Assembly (NCBI RefSeq): GCF_007830335.1
Contig: NZ_VLKU01000007.1
Coordinates: 1 to 64,000 of the forward strand
Origin: Paracoccus sulfuroxidans
GTDB lineage: Bacteria; Pseudomonadota; Alphaproteobacteria; Rhodobacterales; Rhodobacteraceae
Direction: 5' to 3'
DNA length: 64,000 bases
Shown: positions 48,665 through 58,912 of the stretch, piece after piece
How positions within the stretch are numbered: position 1 is the first letter of the stretch
Layout: every line of letters begins with the position of its first letter
Translations under genes and position numbers: made by a program
The notes under the pieces: generated by a model
The model's input: only the letters and a program-made list of their open reading frames with translations
Database searches by the model: none
Told to the model about the DNA's origin: nothing

Positions 48665-50008
48665 ATGTCGATCTCCTCTGCACTCAATGCCGGTGTTGCC
48701 GGACTTGCAGCCAACTCGACGCGACTTGCGAGCATTTCGGACAACATCGCGAACTCCGGCACTTATGGCTACAAGCGGGTGAATACGGATTTCGAAAGCA
48801 TGGTCATCAACCAGGCACGCGGCGCGGGCGTCTATTCCGCAGGCGGTGTGCGCGCGCTGACCAGCCGCATCATCGACCAGCGGGGGGCGCTGGTGTCCTC
48901 CTCGCATCCACTGGACATCGCAATCTCGGGTCGTGGTATGCTGCCTGTCATCCCCTCGGTCGCGCTGGCATCGCTTGGCTCCGGTGACCGTCCGCTGATG
49001 ATGACGACGACCGGCTCATTCCGCACCGACGCTCAGGGGGTGCTGCGCACCGAATCCGGTCTGGTGCTGATGGGCTGGCCCGCAAACGCGGATGGCTCCA
49101 TCCCGATCATGCCGCGCGACACGGCCTCGGGGCTGCAGCCGGTGGTGATCAACGCCAACCAGACCTCGGCCGACCCGACGACCAGCATGAACCTCGGCAT
49201 CAACCTGCCCGCAACGGACACCGCAGGTGGCGGCACGGGTGAGCCTTGGAACATGAAAGTCGAATATTTTGGCAACCTCGGCACCTCGGAATCGCTTGCG
49301 CTGACCTTTACCCCGACCATCAACGGTCCGACCGGCAGCGGCATGTCGAACACCTGGACGCTCGAAATCCGCGACTCGGCCACCATCGACGACCCAGCCA
49401 CGGCCAATGACGAATCCCTTATCGGCTCCTATGAACTGGTCTTCAGTGACAGCCAGACCTCTGGCGGCACTCTGGCCTCGGTGACCACCCTCTCTGGCGG
49501 CGCCTATGATCCCGCAACCGGGATGCTGGCGCTGAACGTTGACGGTGGCCCGATGAGCGTGGCCATCGGGCGCCCGGGCGACACCAACGGCCTGACGCAG
49601 CTCAGCGACGACTTCGCGCCTACGAACATCTTCAAGAACGGCTCCCCCGTCGGCAACCTGACCGCAGTTGAGATTGACGAAAACGGCTATATCCGGGCCA
49701 CCTATGACACCGGCTTTATCCGCACCATCTATCAGATCCCGCTGGTGGACGTCCCGAACCCCAACGGTCTCATCGCACTTAACAACCAGACCTATCAGGT
49801 CTCACCGAACTCCGGTGCCTTCTTCCTGTGGGACGCCGGTGATGGTCCGACCGGCGCAGTCGTAGGCTACGCACGCGAAGGCTCGGCCACCGATGTCGCA
49901 GCGGAGCTCACTAACCTTATCCAGACCCAGCGGGCCTATTCGTCGAACGCCAAGGTGATCCAGACCGTCGACGAGATGCTGCAGGAAACCACCAACATCA
50001 AGCGGTGA
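48665..50008 (+). CDS. flgE: flagellar hook protein FlgE
   Basis: A 447-residue axial protein. The N-terminal rod-hook-filament motif (MSISSALNAGVAGLAANSTR, SISDNIANSGTYGYKRVNTDF) and the C-terminal heptad helix (LTNLIQTQRAYSSNAKVIQTVDEMLQET) are both clear, with a variable Gly/Thr-rich middle domain. It forms the flexible hook that joins rod and filament. AAAGGTG lies before ATG 48665. It starts the flgE-flgK-flgL-flgI run. Confidence 0.92.
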   Translation: MSISSALNAGVAGLAANSTRLASISDNIANSGTYGYKRVNTDFESMVINQARGAGVYSAGGVRALTSRIIDQRGALVSSSHPLDIAISGRGMLPVIPSVALASLGSGDRPLMMTTTGSFRTDAQGVLRTESGLVLMGWPANADGSIPIMPRDTASGLQPVVINANQTSADPTTSMNLGINLPATDTAGGGTGEPWNMKVEYFGNLGTSESLALTFTPTINGPTGSGMSNTWTLEIRDSATIDDPATANDESLIGSYELVFSDSQTSGGTLASVTTLSGGAYDPATGMLALNVDGGPMSVAIGRPGDTNGLTQLSDDFAPTNIFKNGSPVGNLTAVEIDENGYIRATYDTGFIRTIYQIPLVDVPNPNGLIALNNQTYQVSPNSGAFFLWDAGDGPTGAVVGYAREGSATDVAAELTNLIQTQRAYSSNAKVIQTVDEMLQETTNIKR

Positions 50009-50055
50009 TGACCCGCTAGCGCGAGCGTTCGATCGCAACACCAAGGAGCATTTGC

Positions 50056-51507
50056 ATGAGCTTGTCCGCCGCAATTTCCAACGCGCTTACCGGCCTGACC
50101 GCCGCGTCCCGCGGCACCGAGGTCGTGGCATCGAACCTCGCCAACAACCTCACGCCCGGTTATGCGCGGCGTGAGGTTTCCCTATCGCCACGTACCTACG
50201 GCGGCGGGGTCCAGATCGACGGCGTCCAGCGTACCGTCACCGCAAGCCTGCTGGCCGACAACAGGCTTTCGCAAGGCCGTGTCGCCAATAGCACGGCCCT
50301 CGCGGGCTTCTATAACTCGATGGAAAAGTCGATCGGGACCGTGAACGACGGGAACTCTCTAAACTCCCTGATCGCGGGTCTGGACGCCAAACTGATCGCT
50401 GCATCTAGTCAGCCCAACAGCGAAATCCGCCTCGCCGAAGTCCTCTCAAGCGCGAAAGACTTGGCGGGCAAGATCAACGACGTCGCCCGTGACATCCAAT
50501 CGGCTCGGACGAATGCCGATCACGGCATTGCAGCCGATGTGGACCACCTGAACACGACGTTGGAACAGATCGCCAAGCTCAATCGGCAGGTGGTGACAAC
50601 GCTCGCGAACGGTCACGACGCCTCGTCCTTGATGGATGCGCGTCAAAAAGCCGTCGACAGTATCGCGGACATTGTCGCGATTCAGGAGGTTCCACGAGAA
50701 AACGGCCGTATCTCGCTTTTCACCAAAGGCGGCGCGGTACTGCTTGACGGCATGACCCCCAGCAAGATCGGCTTCGTAAGCAGCGGTCAGGTTTCGCCTC
50801 AGGACGCCATCTCCGACGGTACGCTTTCGACGCTCAGCATCGACGGCGAGCCTCTCTCGATCCTGCAACTCAACATGTTTGCGGGTGGCTCGATTGCTGC
50901 ACAATTCGAGATCAGGGACCGACTTGCACCGGAGCTGCAAACGCAGATCGATGCGGTCGCGCGTGATCTCTATGATCGGTTTTCCGATCCTAGCGTGGAT
51001 CCTTCCATTTCGCCCGGTGGCCATGGCCTGTTCACGGACAACCAGCAGACCTTTACCGGAACTTCAGAGCTTGGCCTTGCGAACCGTCTGGCGGTCGCCA
51101 ATTCCGTAGATCCGGCGAACGGGGGGGAATTGTGGCGACTGCGCGCCGGAATCGACGCCGCAGCAACTGGCAACCTTGGGGACAGCAGCCTTCTGATCCG
51201 AATGTCAGAAGCGCTCAATCAGTCAAGAACTTCTTCCTCGACGGGCGTCAGTCAATCGCCTCGCACGCTCTCCGTGTTCGCTTCAGAACTGTCCTCCTTC
51301 TCCGCAACCGCGCGTCTTCGGGCGGAGTCCGCTCTGTCACAGGACAATGCCCAGTTCAGCGCGCTGAAATCGACCCTACTGTCCGAGGGCGTGGACACTG
51401 ACAGAGAGATGGAAAACCTGCTTGCGCTCGAGCGCGCCTATGCAGCGAACGCAAAGGTTTTTCAGGCGGCGAATGATATGCTGGACAACATCCTGAGAAT
51501 GACATGA
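50056..51507 (+). CDS. flgK: hook-filament junction protein FlgK (HAP1)
   Basis: A 483-residue protein with the typical N-terminal motif SLSAAISNALTGLTAASRGTEVVASNLANNLTPGYARR and the C-terminal helix DREMENLLALERAYAANAKVFQAANDMLDNIL. It caps the hook to receive the filament. CAAGGAG is just before ATG 50056. Its stop overlaps the flgL start by 4 bases. Third-position GC bias is visibly weaker in flgK, flgL and flgI than in neighbouring genes. Confidence 0.93.
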   Translation: MSLSAAISNALTGLTAASRGTEVVASNLANNLTPGYARREVSLSPRTYGGGVQIDGVQRTVTASLLADNRLSQGRVANSTALAGFYNSMEKSIGTVNDGNSLNSLIAGLDAKLIAASSQPNSEIRLAEVLSSAKDLAGKINDVARDIQSARTNADHGIAADVDHLNTTLEQIAKLNRQVVTTLANGHDASSLMDARQKAVDSIADIVAIQEVPRENGRISLFTKGGAVLLDGMTPSKIGFVSSGQVSPQDAISDGTLSTLSIDGEPLSILQLNMFAGGSIAAQFEIRDRLAPELQTQIDAVARDLYDRFSDPSVDPSISPGGHGLFTDNQQTFTGTSELGLANRLAVANSVDPANGGELWRLRAGIDAAATGNLGDSSLLIRMSEALNQSRTSSSTGVSQSPRTLSVFASELSSFSATARLRAESALSQDNAQFSALKSTLLSEGVDTDREMENLLALERAYAANAKVFQAANDMLDNILRMT

Positions 51508-52523
51508 CAATTTTTTCCTCCATCGGCGACCTGTCACGCTCCTTCCAGCTTCGGCTGGCCAATGCGACGATGAAATCCCGTCTCGACGTCCTGACGCAGG
51601 AGGTCAGCAGTGGAATCAAGTCCGATATTCCGAAAGCCGTGGGCGGTGACCTGCGATATCTGCAACAGATCGAAGGCAGGTTGCAGACATTGACCGCCTA
51701 CAAGCAAAGCATCAACGAAGCCTCAGCACGATTTTCGGGCATGCAGGACGCACTCGAAACAATGCAGTCGTTAACCGGCAGCCTCGGCACTTCGTTGCTT
51801 TCCGAAGCAGCGACTGGCACGGCCGATCAACTTAGAATCCGGGCTGCCTCTGGGGCTGAGAATTTCAGTTCAATGATTGGCGCGCTGAACACGGAAGTTG
51901 CCGGACAGTACCTGTTTTCAGGATCACGCATTGATACAGCGCCGATCCCCTCGGCCGCAGACATGCTTTCCAGCATCAAGGCATTGGTTCAGGGTCTTGC
52001 GACCCCAGGCGACATGATTGCAGCCATCGACGGGTGGTTTGACGCCCCTAACGGTGCCGGAGGTTTCCGCGATGTGATCTATGCTGGCAACGACGACGCG
52101 CAGCCCAAGGTCGCGCTGGCAGCAAAAAGTTTGGTTTCAAGTGATCTGACTGCGAGTTCTCAACAATTCCGCTCAGCTTTGAAAGGGATGGCGATCATGG
52201 CGGTGGCCTCCGATCCATCTTTCGGCTTTGACACCGGCGCGTTGCGCAATCTTTTCAAAAGCGCGGGCGAGCGGCTGGTGGAAGGAAATACTGAAGTGAT
52301 TCTCGCACGGTCAGGCGTTGGAATGATCGAGGCGGCGATTGCGCAGGCGCAGACGCGAAATTCGGCCGAAACATCCGGGCTTCAGATTGCGCGGCTCGAT
52401 CTGATTTCAGCCGACCCATACGAAACAGCATCGGCGCTCAAGGAAGCCGAGGCCGGGCTACAGAACCTCTATGCCTTGACGGCGCGGCTGTCGAAACTCA
52501 CCTTGACGGATTATTTGAGATGA
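51504..52523 (+). CDS. flgL: hook-filament junction protein FlgL (HAP3)
   Basis: A 339-residue flagellin-like protein: N-terminal helix SIGDLSRSFQLRLANATMKSRLDVLTQEVSSG and C-terminal helix with SALKEAEAGLQNLYALTARLSKLTLTDYL, the ends that coil with FlgK and flagellin. It joins FlgK to the filament. ATG 51504 overlaps the flgK stop and its own stop overlaps flgI (ATGA), so the run is translationally coupled. The sequence in the middle is variable. Confidence 0.9.
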   Translation: MTIFSSIGDLSRSFQLRLANATMKSRLDVLTQEVSSGIKSDIPKAVGGDLRYLQQIEGRLQTLTAYKQSINEASARFSGMQDALETMQSLTGSLGTSLLSEAATGTADQLRIRAASGAENFSSMIGALNTEVAGQYLFSGSRIDTAPIPSAADMLSSIKALVQGLATPGDMIAAIDGWFDAPNGAGGFRDVIYAGNDDAQPKVALAAKSLVSSDLTASSQQFRSALKGMAIMAVASDPSFGFDTGALRNLFKSAGERLVEGNTEVILARSGVGMIEAAIAQAQTRNSAETSGLQIARLDLISADPYETASALKEAEAGLQNLYALTARLSKLTLTDYLR

Positions 52524-53623
52524 GGTCGCTGCTTCTGCTGCTTTTGCTCACCTTGAGTTGGGCACTTTCGGCGCAAGCCGCTCCGGTCCGTATTAAGGAT
52601 CTTGCGAATGTCGATGGCGTGCGCGGCAACGATCTGGTCGGATACGGGCTGGTAGTAGGCCTGAACGGCTCGGGCGATAGCCTGCGCAATACGCCATTCA
52701 CAGAGGAGATCATGGCCGGGCTGCTGGAGCGGCTGGGTGTCAATGTAACCGACGAGGCGTTCCGCCCCAAGAACGTCGCGGCGGTTATTGTGACGGCAAC
52801 ACTTCCGCCCTTCGCGCGATCGGGCTCTCAGATCGACGTGAACGTGGCGGCCATCGGGGACGCGAAAAGCCTACTGGGCGGCACGTTAGTTATGACTCCC
52901 CTCAATGCCGCTGACGGAGAGATTTACGCTGTCGCGCAAGGTTCTGTTTTGTCCAGCGGGGTGGCGGCGTCGGGCGATGCAGCGTCAGTAGTCCAGGGCG
53001 TTCCGACAACAGCGAACATTCCCTTGGGCGCGCGTGTCGAGCGCGAGGTGAACTTCGACTTCTCCACGATGACCCAGATGCGTCTGGCACTTCGCACGCC
53101 GGATTTCACGACCGCCGCTCGCGTTGAAGCGGCGATCAATCGCGAATTCGGCAAGAATCTGGCCACCCTTCTGGATTCGGGGACGGTATCGCTTGATGCG
53201 TCCGTTCTTGGCAACGTGAACCCGGCGCGTCTGATCGGGCGCATTGAAAACCTGATGATCGAGCCGGAAAGTGCGGCGAAAGTGGTGATCGATCACAAAT
53301 CGGGCACCATCGTCATGGGCGAAGATGTGCGGATTTCTCGTGTCGCCGTCTCGCAGGGCAATCTGACCTTGCGAGTTCGGGAAACGCCGATGGTCTCTCA
53401 ACCGAACCCGTTTTCACCGGGGAAAACCGTAGTCGTGCCTCGCACGCTGGCGGAAATCACTCAAGAACCCGGGATTGGCTTCGCGCAGGTTTCAGGGGAG
53501 TCTTCACTGTCGGATGTCGTCGCGGGGCTGAATGCACTGGGTGTCCGACCGCGCGATATGATCGATATTCTCAAGGCGATACATGCTGCGGGCGCGCTGC
53601 ATGCCGACTTCATTGTCAACTGA
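52520..53623 (+). CDS. flgI: flagellar P-ring protein FlgI
   Basis: A 367-residue exported protein. A signal peptide (about 1-20, LLLLLLLTLSWALSAQAAP) is followed by the conserved RIKDLANVDGVRGNDLVGYGLVVGLNGSGD, TPLNAADGEIYAVAQG and, near the C-terminus, VSGESSLSDVVAGLNALGVRPRDMIDILKAIHAAGALHA. It forms the periplasmic P ring around the rod. It is the last flagellar gene here; a hairpin terminator follows and then a carbonic anhydrase gene on the other strand. The fliP-type export genes common next in related clusters are absent. Confidence 0.95.
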   Translation: MRSLLLLLLLTLSWALSAQAAPVRIKDLANVDGVRGNDLVGYGLVVGLNGSGDSLRNTPFTEEIMAGLLERLGVNVTDEAFRPKNVAAVIVTATLPPFARSGSQIDVNVAAIGDAKSLLGGTLVMTPLNAADGEIYAVAQGSVLSSGVAASGDAASVVQGVPTTANIPLGARVEREVNFDFSTMTQMRLALRTPDFTTAARVEAAINREFGKNLATLLDSGTVSLDASVLGNVNPARLIGRIENLMIEPESAAKVVIDHKSGTIVMGEDVRISRVAVSQGNLTLRVRETPMVSQPNPFSPGKTVVVPRTLAEITQEPGIGFAQVSGESSLSDVVAGLNALGVRPRDMIDILKAIHAAGALHADFIVN

Positions 53624-53646
53624 GGCGCAATCGCCTTTTGGCGTCA

Positions 53647-53671
53647 GCATGGGCTACGAAATAGCCCATGC
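53647..53671. terminator. terminator between flgI and the carbonic anhydrase gene
   Basis: GCATGGGCTA (53647-53656) and TAGCCCATGC (53662-53671) form a perfect 10-bp stem with a 5-base loop between the two convergent genes. The T-run is lacking, so the call rests on stem and position. Confidence 0.65.
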
Positions 53672-53680
53672 CACTCCAGT

Positions 53681-54331
53681 TCAAAGCACCTGAACGAAGG
53701 CGCCTGCAGCGCTGTCGTACTGTTCGAGCCCGCCTGCCGCGATGTCATGCATCACGCCGTGCAGGGCAAGCTCCTCGGCTTCGACCTTTTCCCGGATGAA
53801 GGGGAAGGTCATCAGGTTCTCAAGAGAGACCAGAACCGCCTGCCGCTCAAGCTCGGGGATCTGCTCTTCCAGCGGAAAGTCCACGACGCGGTCATAGCCG
53901 GGGCGCAGAATATCCATCCAGCGACCGACGAAGCTGGTCTTCTCTTCCAGTTCGGGCGCGTGACCCGAGCACATTGCGTGGCAACCCTGCACGCCACCGC
54001 AGTTCGTGTGGCCCATCACCACCAGATGCGCCACCTTCAGGGCGTTCACCGCATATTCGATGGCCGCCGAGGTGCCGTGCTGCTCTCCGTCTGGGGCGTA
54101 GGGCGGAACCAGATTGGCAATGTTGCGGTGGATGAAGAACTCACCTGATTCGGCACCGAAAATCGCCGTCGCATGCACGCGGGAATCGCAGCAGGTGATG
54201 ACCATGGCGCGCGGGCGCTGCCCATCTTCGGCCAGTCGGCGGAACCAATTGCGGTTTTCTGCAAAGGTGGTTGCCTTCCAGCCATGATAGCGCTGGACGA
54301 GGTAGTGCGGTAGCGGACGAGCTAGTTTCAT
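53681..54331 (-). CDS. beta-class carbonic anhydrase
   Basis: A 216-residue zinc enzyme that interconverts CO2 and bicarbonate. The zinc ligands are C47 (in TCCDSRVHA, with the D49/R51 pair), H108 and C111 (GHTNCGGVQG). Length and spacing are those of the beta-CA family of bacteria. The ATG has AGGAAG upstream at the intergenic AT-rich stretch 54332-54477, which it shares divergently with the next gene. No carboxylase or bicarbonate transporter is adjacent. Confidence 0.95.
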   Translation of the reverse strand: MKLARPLPHYLVQRYHGWKATTFAENRNWFRRLAEDGQRPRAMVITCCDSRVHATAIFGAESGEFFIHRNIANLVPPYAPDGEQHGTSAAIEYAVNALKVAHLVVMGHTNCGGVQGCHAMCSGHAPELEEKTSFVGRWMDILRPGYDRVVDFPLEEQIPELERQAVLVSLENLMTFPFIREKVEAEELALHGVMHDIAAGGLEQYDSAAGAFVQVL

Positions 54332-54477
54332 CGCTTCCTCTTTTTTATGTTCCCCGCCCTGATAATCCCCCTATCGCTAAAGTTCGAGGTGATTCCCGCT
54401 TCTTCTATTACCTTTTCTTGAGGTCTTGCTGCCAGTTTGCCCCTTGGTGCTGATGTGCCGGATTGAGGTGGAGACAG

Positions 54478-54849
54478 ATGAAGATCGCAATTCTGGCGGT
54501 GGAGGAAGAGATTTTGGTCGATATGCAGCGGCTCGAACAGCTTGTGACGGAACTTGGCCAGGACACGGCGAACTACGTTCTGGGCGCCGCCTTGGAACAG
54601 TTGGCGCAGGCACTGACGAAGACCGTGACGGCCGCCGACCGGCAGGAGCTTTCGACCGTCGTCAGCCAAGCCGACCGGCTGTCGCGGCTGGCGTGGCAGG
54701 TCGGGCTGGTGTCCCTGGCGGGCGTGGCCGTCGACGTGGGCCGCTGCGCCGAGACCCGCGATCTGCCGGGACTGGCCGCGACCGCCGCGCGGCTCCGGCG
54801 GATAGGCAATCGCTCTTTGACCGAGGTTTGGGAGCCTCCTGCCGCTTAG
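54478..54849 (+). CDS. hypothetical all-helical small protein
   Basis: A 123-residue protein that I do not recognise. It looks wholly alpha-helical with several amphipathic helices (ILVDMQRLEQLVTELG, NYVLGAALEQLAQALTK, QADRLSRLAWQVGLVSLAGVAVDVGRC, LAATAARLRRIGNRSLTEVW). The layout recalls four-helix bundles such as HPt domains, but no phospho-accepting histidine is present. The start is ATG 54478 with GGTGGAGA; the ATG five codons earlier lacks such a site. Divergent from the carbonic anhydrase gene, upstream of the peptidase gene by 84 bases. Confidence 0.6.
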   Translation: MKIAILAVEEEILVDMQRLEQLVTELGQDTANYVLGAALEQLAQALTKTVTAADRQELSTVVSQADRLSRLAWQVGLVSLAGVAVDVGRCAETRDLPGLAATAARLRRIGNRSLTEVWEPPAA

Positions 54850-54933
54850 ACCACCGCAGCTGAACTCGTCCCTTGCGGCTGGTTCCCACCGCGTTACCCT
54901 TGCAGCCGATTGTGCCGATCCGAGTCTTGCACC

Positions 54934-56321
<1,388 letters not shown>

Positions 56322-56325
<4 letters not shown>

Positions 56326-57164
56326 CCGACCGCCGCCTGACCCCCGCCACCGACCGTATCGCATTGGAATCCCTGCGAGGCGTGGTCGAACGCCCGGCCT
56401 ATACGCCCGGTCGGCCCGCCCGGTTGTCAGCTCCGCTGGCAGACCTTTGCCGCGCACCGGATGGGGCTCGCGACCGGCAGACGAATTTCGGCGCTGATCT
56501 GACCGTGCTGGAAGAGCGTAACAGCTGGGCCTTCGTTCAGGCCGTCGCCGACGGCTATTGCGGCTGGGTGCGCTCTGACGCGATCACGCAGAACCTGCCG
56601 CCCGTCACCCATCGCGTCAGCGCGCCCGCGACCCATGTCTATGCCGAGGCCGATATCAAATCGCCCGACCTCATGCTGCTGTCGATGGGCGCGCGCCTGT
56701 CGGTCGTGGCGACGCAGGGTCGGCTTGCGCGGCTGGCGCAGGGCGGCTTCGTGCCGCTGGAGCATATAAGCCAGACCCCGGAAACCGACCCCGCCGAAGT
56801 GGCCGAGCGCATGCTGGGCACGCCCTATCTTTGGGGCGGGAACAGCCGCTCGGGCATCGATTGCTCGGGTCTGGTGCAGGGCGCGCTGCTGGCCTGCGCG
56901 ATCCCCTGCCCCGGCGACAGCGACATGCAGGAAAACGCCTTCCCGGTCAGCGATGCTCCGATCCGGCGCGGTGATCTGTTGTTCTGGAAAGGCCATGTCG
57001 CGATGGCGCTGGACGATCAGCGCATGATCCACGCCAACGGCAACTCCATGTCGGTGCTGATCGAGCCGATTGCGGTGGCGCGAGAGCGGATCGAGGCCGA
57101 GTATCCGGGCACCTTCCGGGGCGTGCGCCGCCCCGACCTGATCCCGACCGGGCAGTTCCCCTAG
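56322..57164 (+). CDS. NlpC/P60 family cysteine peptidase with SH3 domains
   Basis: A 280-residue protein without an evident signal peptide. Residues about 25-160 look like two SH3b-like domains, and the C-terminal NlpC/P60 domain carries catalytic C181 (GIDCSGLVQGALL) and H225 (WKGHVAMALDD), with a third polar residue expected in MIHANGNSM. Such enzymes cleave gamma-D-Glu-meso-DAP bonds in cell-wall peptides. GTG 56322 overlaps the aminopeptidase stop (GTGA). The pairing with a cytoplasmic aminopeptidase suggests muropeptide recycling, similar to the YkfC arrangement. Confidence 0.9.
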
Positions 57165-57275
57165 GCCCAGACCTGCGACATCATGCCCACCGCCTGACGA
57201 AGTTGTCAGCGGCGAAACCGGCCTCGGGATGTTAGCCTGACGCGGCCCGTTTTCGCAGCTTTCAAGGACATGCGC

Positions 57276-58472
57276 ATGACCTATCTGACCCGGTTCCTCA
57301 TTCTGGCGTCGCTGGCGGCCAGCCCTGCCCTGGCCGAGATGAACGACGCAGCCCCCAATGCCACCGGGCAGCAACCGGCCTTCGAAGGCCAGACCCGCGC
57401 GCCCGCGCTGACCGACGACATCACCCTGACCCAGACCACGCTGGCTGAAAAGCTGGAGCATCCTTGGGGCATGGCCCTGCTGCCCGATGGCGCCATGCTG
57501 ATCACCGAGCGTCCCGGCCGCCTGCGGCTGCTCTCGGCCGAGGGCGTGCTGTCCGAGCCGCTGAAAGGCGTGCCCGAGGTCGACAATCGCCAGCAGGGCG
57601 GGCTTCTGGACGTCGCCATCGCGCCCGATTTTGTCGACACGCGCCGCGTCTGGCTGAGCTTTTCCGAACCGCGCGGCTGGCGGAAGAACAAGAATTCGAC
57701 CTCGGTCGCGACAGGCATCCTGTCGGCGGATGGCAGCGGGCTTGAGGATGTGAAGGTCATCTTCCGGCAGGACCCGGCCTGGGGCTCGCTGATGCATTTC
57801 GGCTCGCGGCTGGTCTTCAGCCCCGAGGGTGCACTTTACGTCACCACAGGCGAGCGCTCCTATGATGAGCCGCGCGTGCTGGCGCAGGACGTCAACACCC
57901 ATCTGGGCAAGGTCCTGCGGATCGATCCGCTGACCGGCAAGGGTGTCGAGGGCAATCCTTTCGCCGATGGCCGCTCGGGCAAGCCGGAAATCTGGTCCTA
58001 CGGCCATCGCAACATTCAGGCGGCGGCGCTGAACCCCGCGACGGGTGAGCTTTGGACCGTCGAACATGGCCCTGCGGGGGGCGACGAACTGAACAAGCCC
58101 GAAGCTGGCAAGAACTACGGCTGGCCCGTCATCACCTATGGTCAGGATTACAGCGGCGGCCCGATTGGTGAGGGCAAAACCCAGCAAGAGGGGATGGAGC
58201 AGCCGGTCTATTACTGGGATCCGGTGATCGCCCCCAGCGGCATGACCTTCTATCAGGGCGAGATGTTCCCCGAGTTGCAGGGCGATGCGCTGATCGGCGG
58301 GCTGGGCGCGCAGGCCGTCGTGCGGCTGAAGCTGCAGGGCGACCGCGTCATTGGCGAGCAGCGTCTGGCCGAGGGCATCGGCCGGGTCCGTGACGTCGAG
58401 ATCGCCCCGGATGGCGCGATTCTGGTGCTGATCGATGACCCCGAGGGCTCGCTGATCCGTCTGGCGCGCTAG
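57276..58472 (+). CDS. PQQ-dependent aldose sugar dehydrogenase
   Basis: A 398-residue periplasmic six-bladed beta-propeller of the soluble glucose dehydrogenase/Asd (YliI) family. It has a signal peptide (about 1-19, cleaved after PALA), LEHPWGMALLPDG, NRQQGGLLDVAIAPDF and the PQQ-site motif EHGPAGGDELN with YGWPVITYG. It oxidises aldoses at the outer side of the inner membrane. ATG 57276 is 7 bases after AAGGA; the ATG two codons before is too close. It is alone, separated by about 110 bases from the previous gene. PQQ synthesis genes are not in the window. Confidence 0.92.
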   Translation: MTYLTRFLILASLAASPALAEMNDAAPNATGQQPAFEGQTRAPALTDDITLTQTTLAEKLEHPWGMALLPDGAMLITERPGRLRLLSAEGVLSEPLKGVPEVDNRQQGGLLDVAIAPDFVDTRRVWLSFSEPRGWRKNKNSTSVATGILSADGSGLEDVKVIFRQDPAWGSLMHFGSRLVFSPEGALYVTTGERSYDEPRVLAQDVNTHLGKVLRIDPLTGKGVEGNPFADGRSGKPEIWSYGHRNIQAAALNPATGELWTVEHGPAGGDELNKPEAGKNYGWPVITYGQDYSGGPIGEGKTQQEGMEQPVYYWDPVIAPSGMTFYQGEMFPELQGDALIGGLGAQAVVRLKLQGDRVIGEQRLAEGIGRVRDVEIAPDGAILVLIDDPEGSLIRLAR

Positions 58473-58478
58473 GGGCGG

Positions 58479-58850
58479 TCAGACCGGGCGCTGCACCTCA
58501 TCCTCGGCATCTTCGGGCGAGATGCCGAGCGCCTCCATCCCCGATTCCAGCAGATCGGCCAGACGCGGCTCGGACATGAGGTAATCCTCGGTACGCTCGC
58601 CGCGTTCGACCTTGGCGGTCTCCAGCGCTTCGGCCAGTTCCTCGGCGTCAAATGTGTCGCGCCCGATCCACATCAGCGCGACCAGCGAGGCGCGCTCATC
58701 CTCATTCATCGCGGCGATGAACTCGTGCAGTTCGGACCGGGCCCCGTGACCGGTGCGATGGCCGCTGTGCGCCCAGGCGTTGACCCCGCTGTCGACCTCG
58801 CGGGCACGGATGATCACATAGGCGATTTTATCTGGACTGATAGGCAGCAT
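58479..58850 (-). CDS. DUF3775 protein
   Basis: A 123-residue soluble protein of the DUF3775 family (starts LPISPDKIAYVIIRAREVDSG; later EFIAAMNEDERASLVALMWIGRDTFDAEEL). The C-terminal part is acidic (SPEDAEDEVQRPV). Function is unknown. ATG 58850 follows GGGAGGTGG, so the much longer upstream frame is rejected. Convergent with the PQQ dehydrogenase gene, 6 bases apart, and on the same strand as mutL. Confidence 0.85.
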   Translation of the reverse strand: MLPISPDKIAYVIIRAREVDSGVNAWAHSGHRTGHGARSELHEFIAAMNEDERASLVALMWIGRDTFDAEELAEALETAKVERGERTEDYLMSEPRLADLLESGMEALGISPEDAEDEVQRPV

Positions 58851-58912
58851 CGTCCACCTCCCCAATGGGAAAGTGTTGCGCGGCGCGCACGATCCGTCAA
58901 CTGCGGCCTGAA

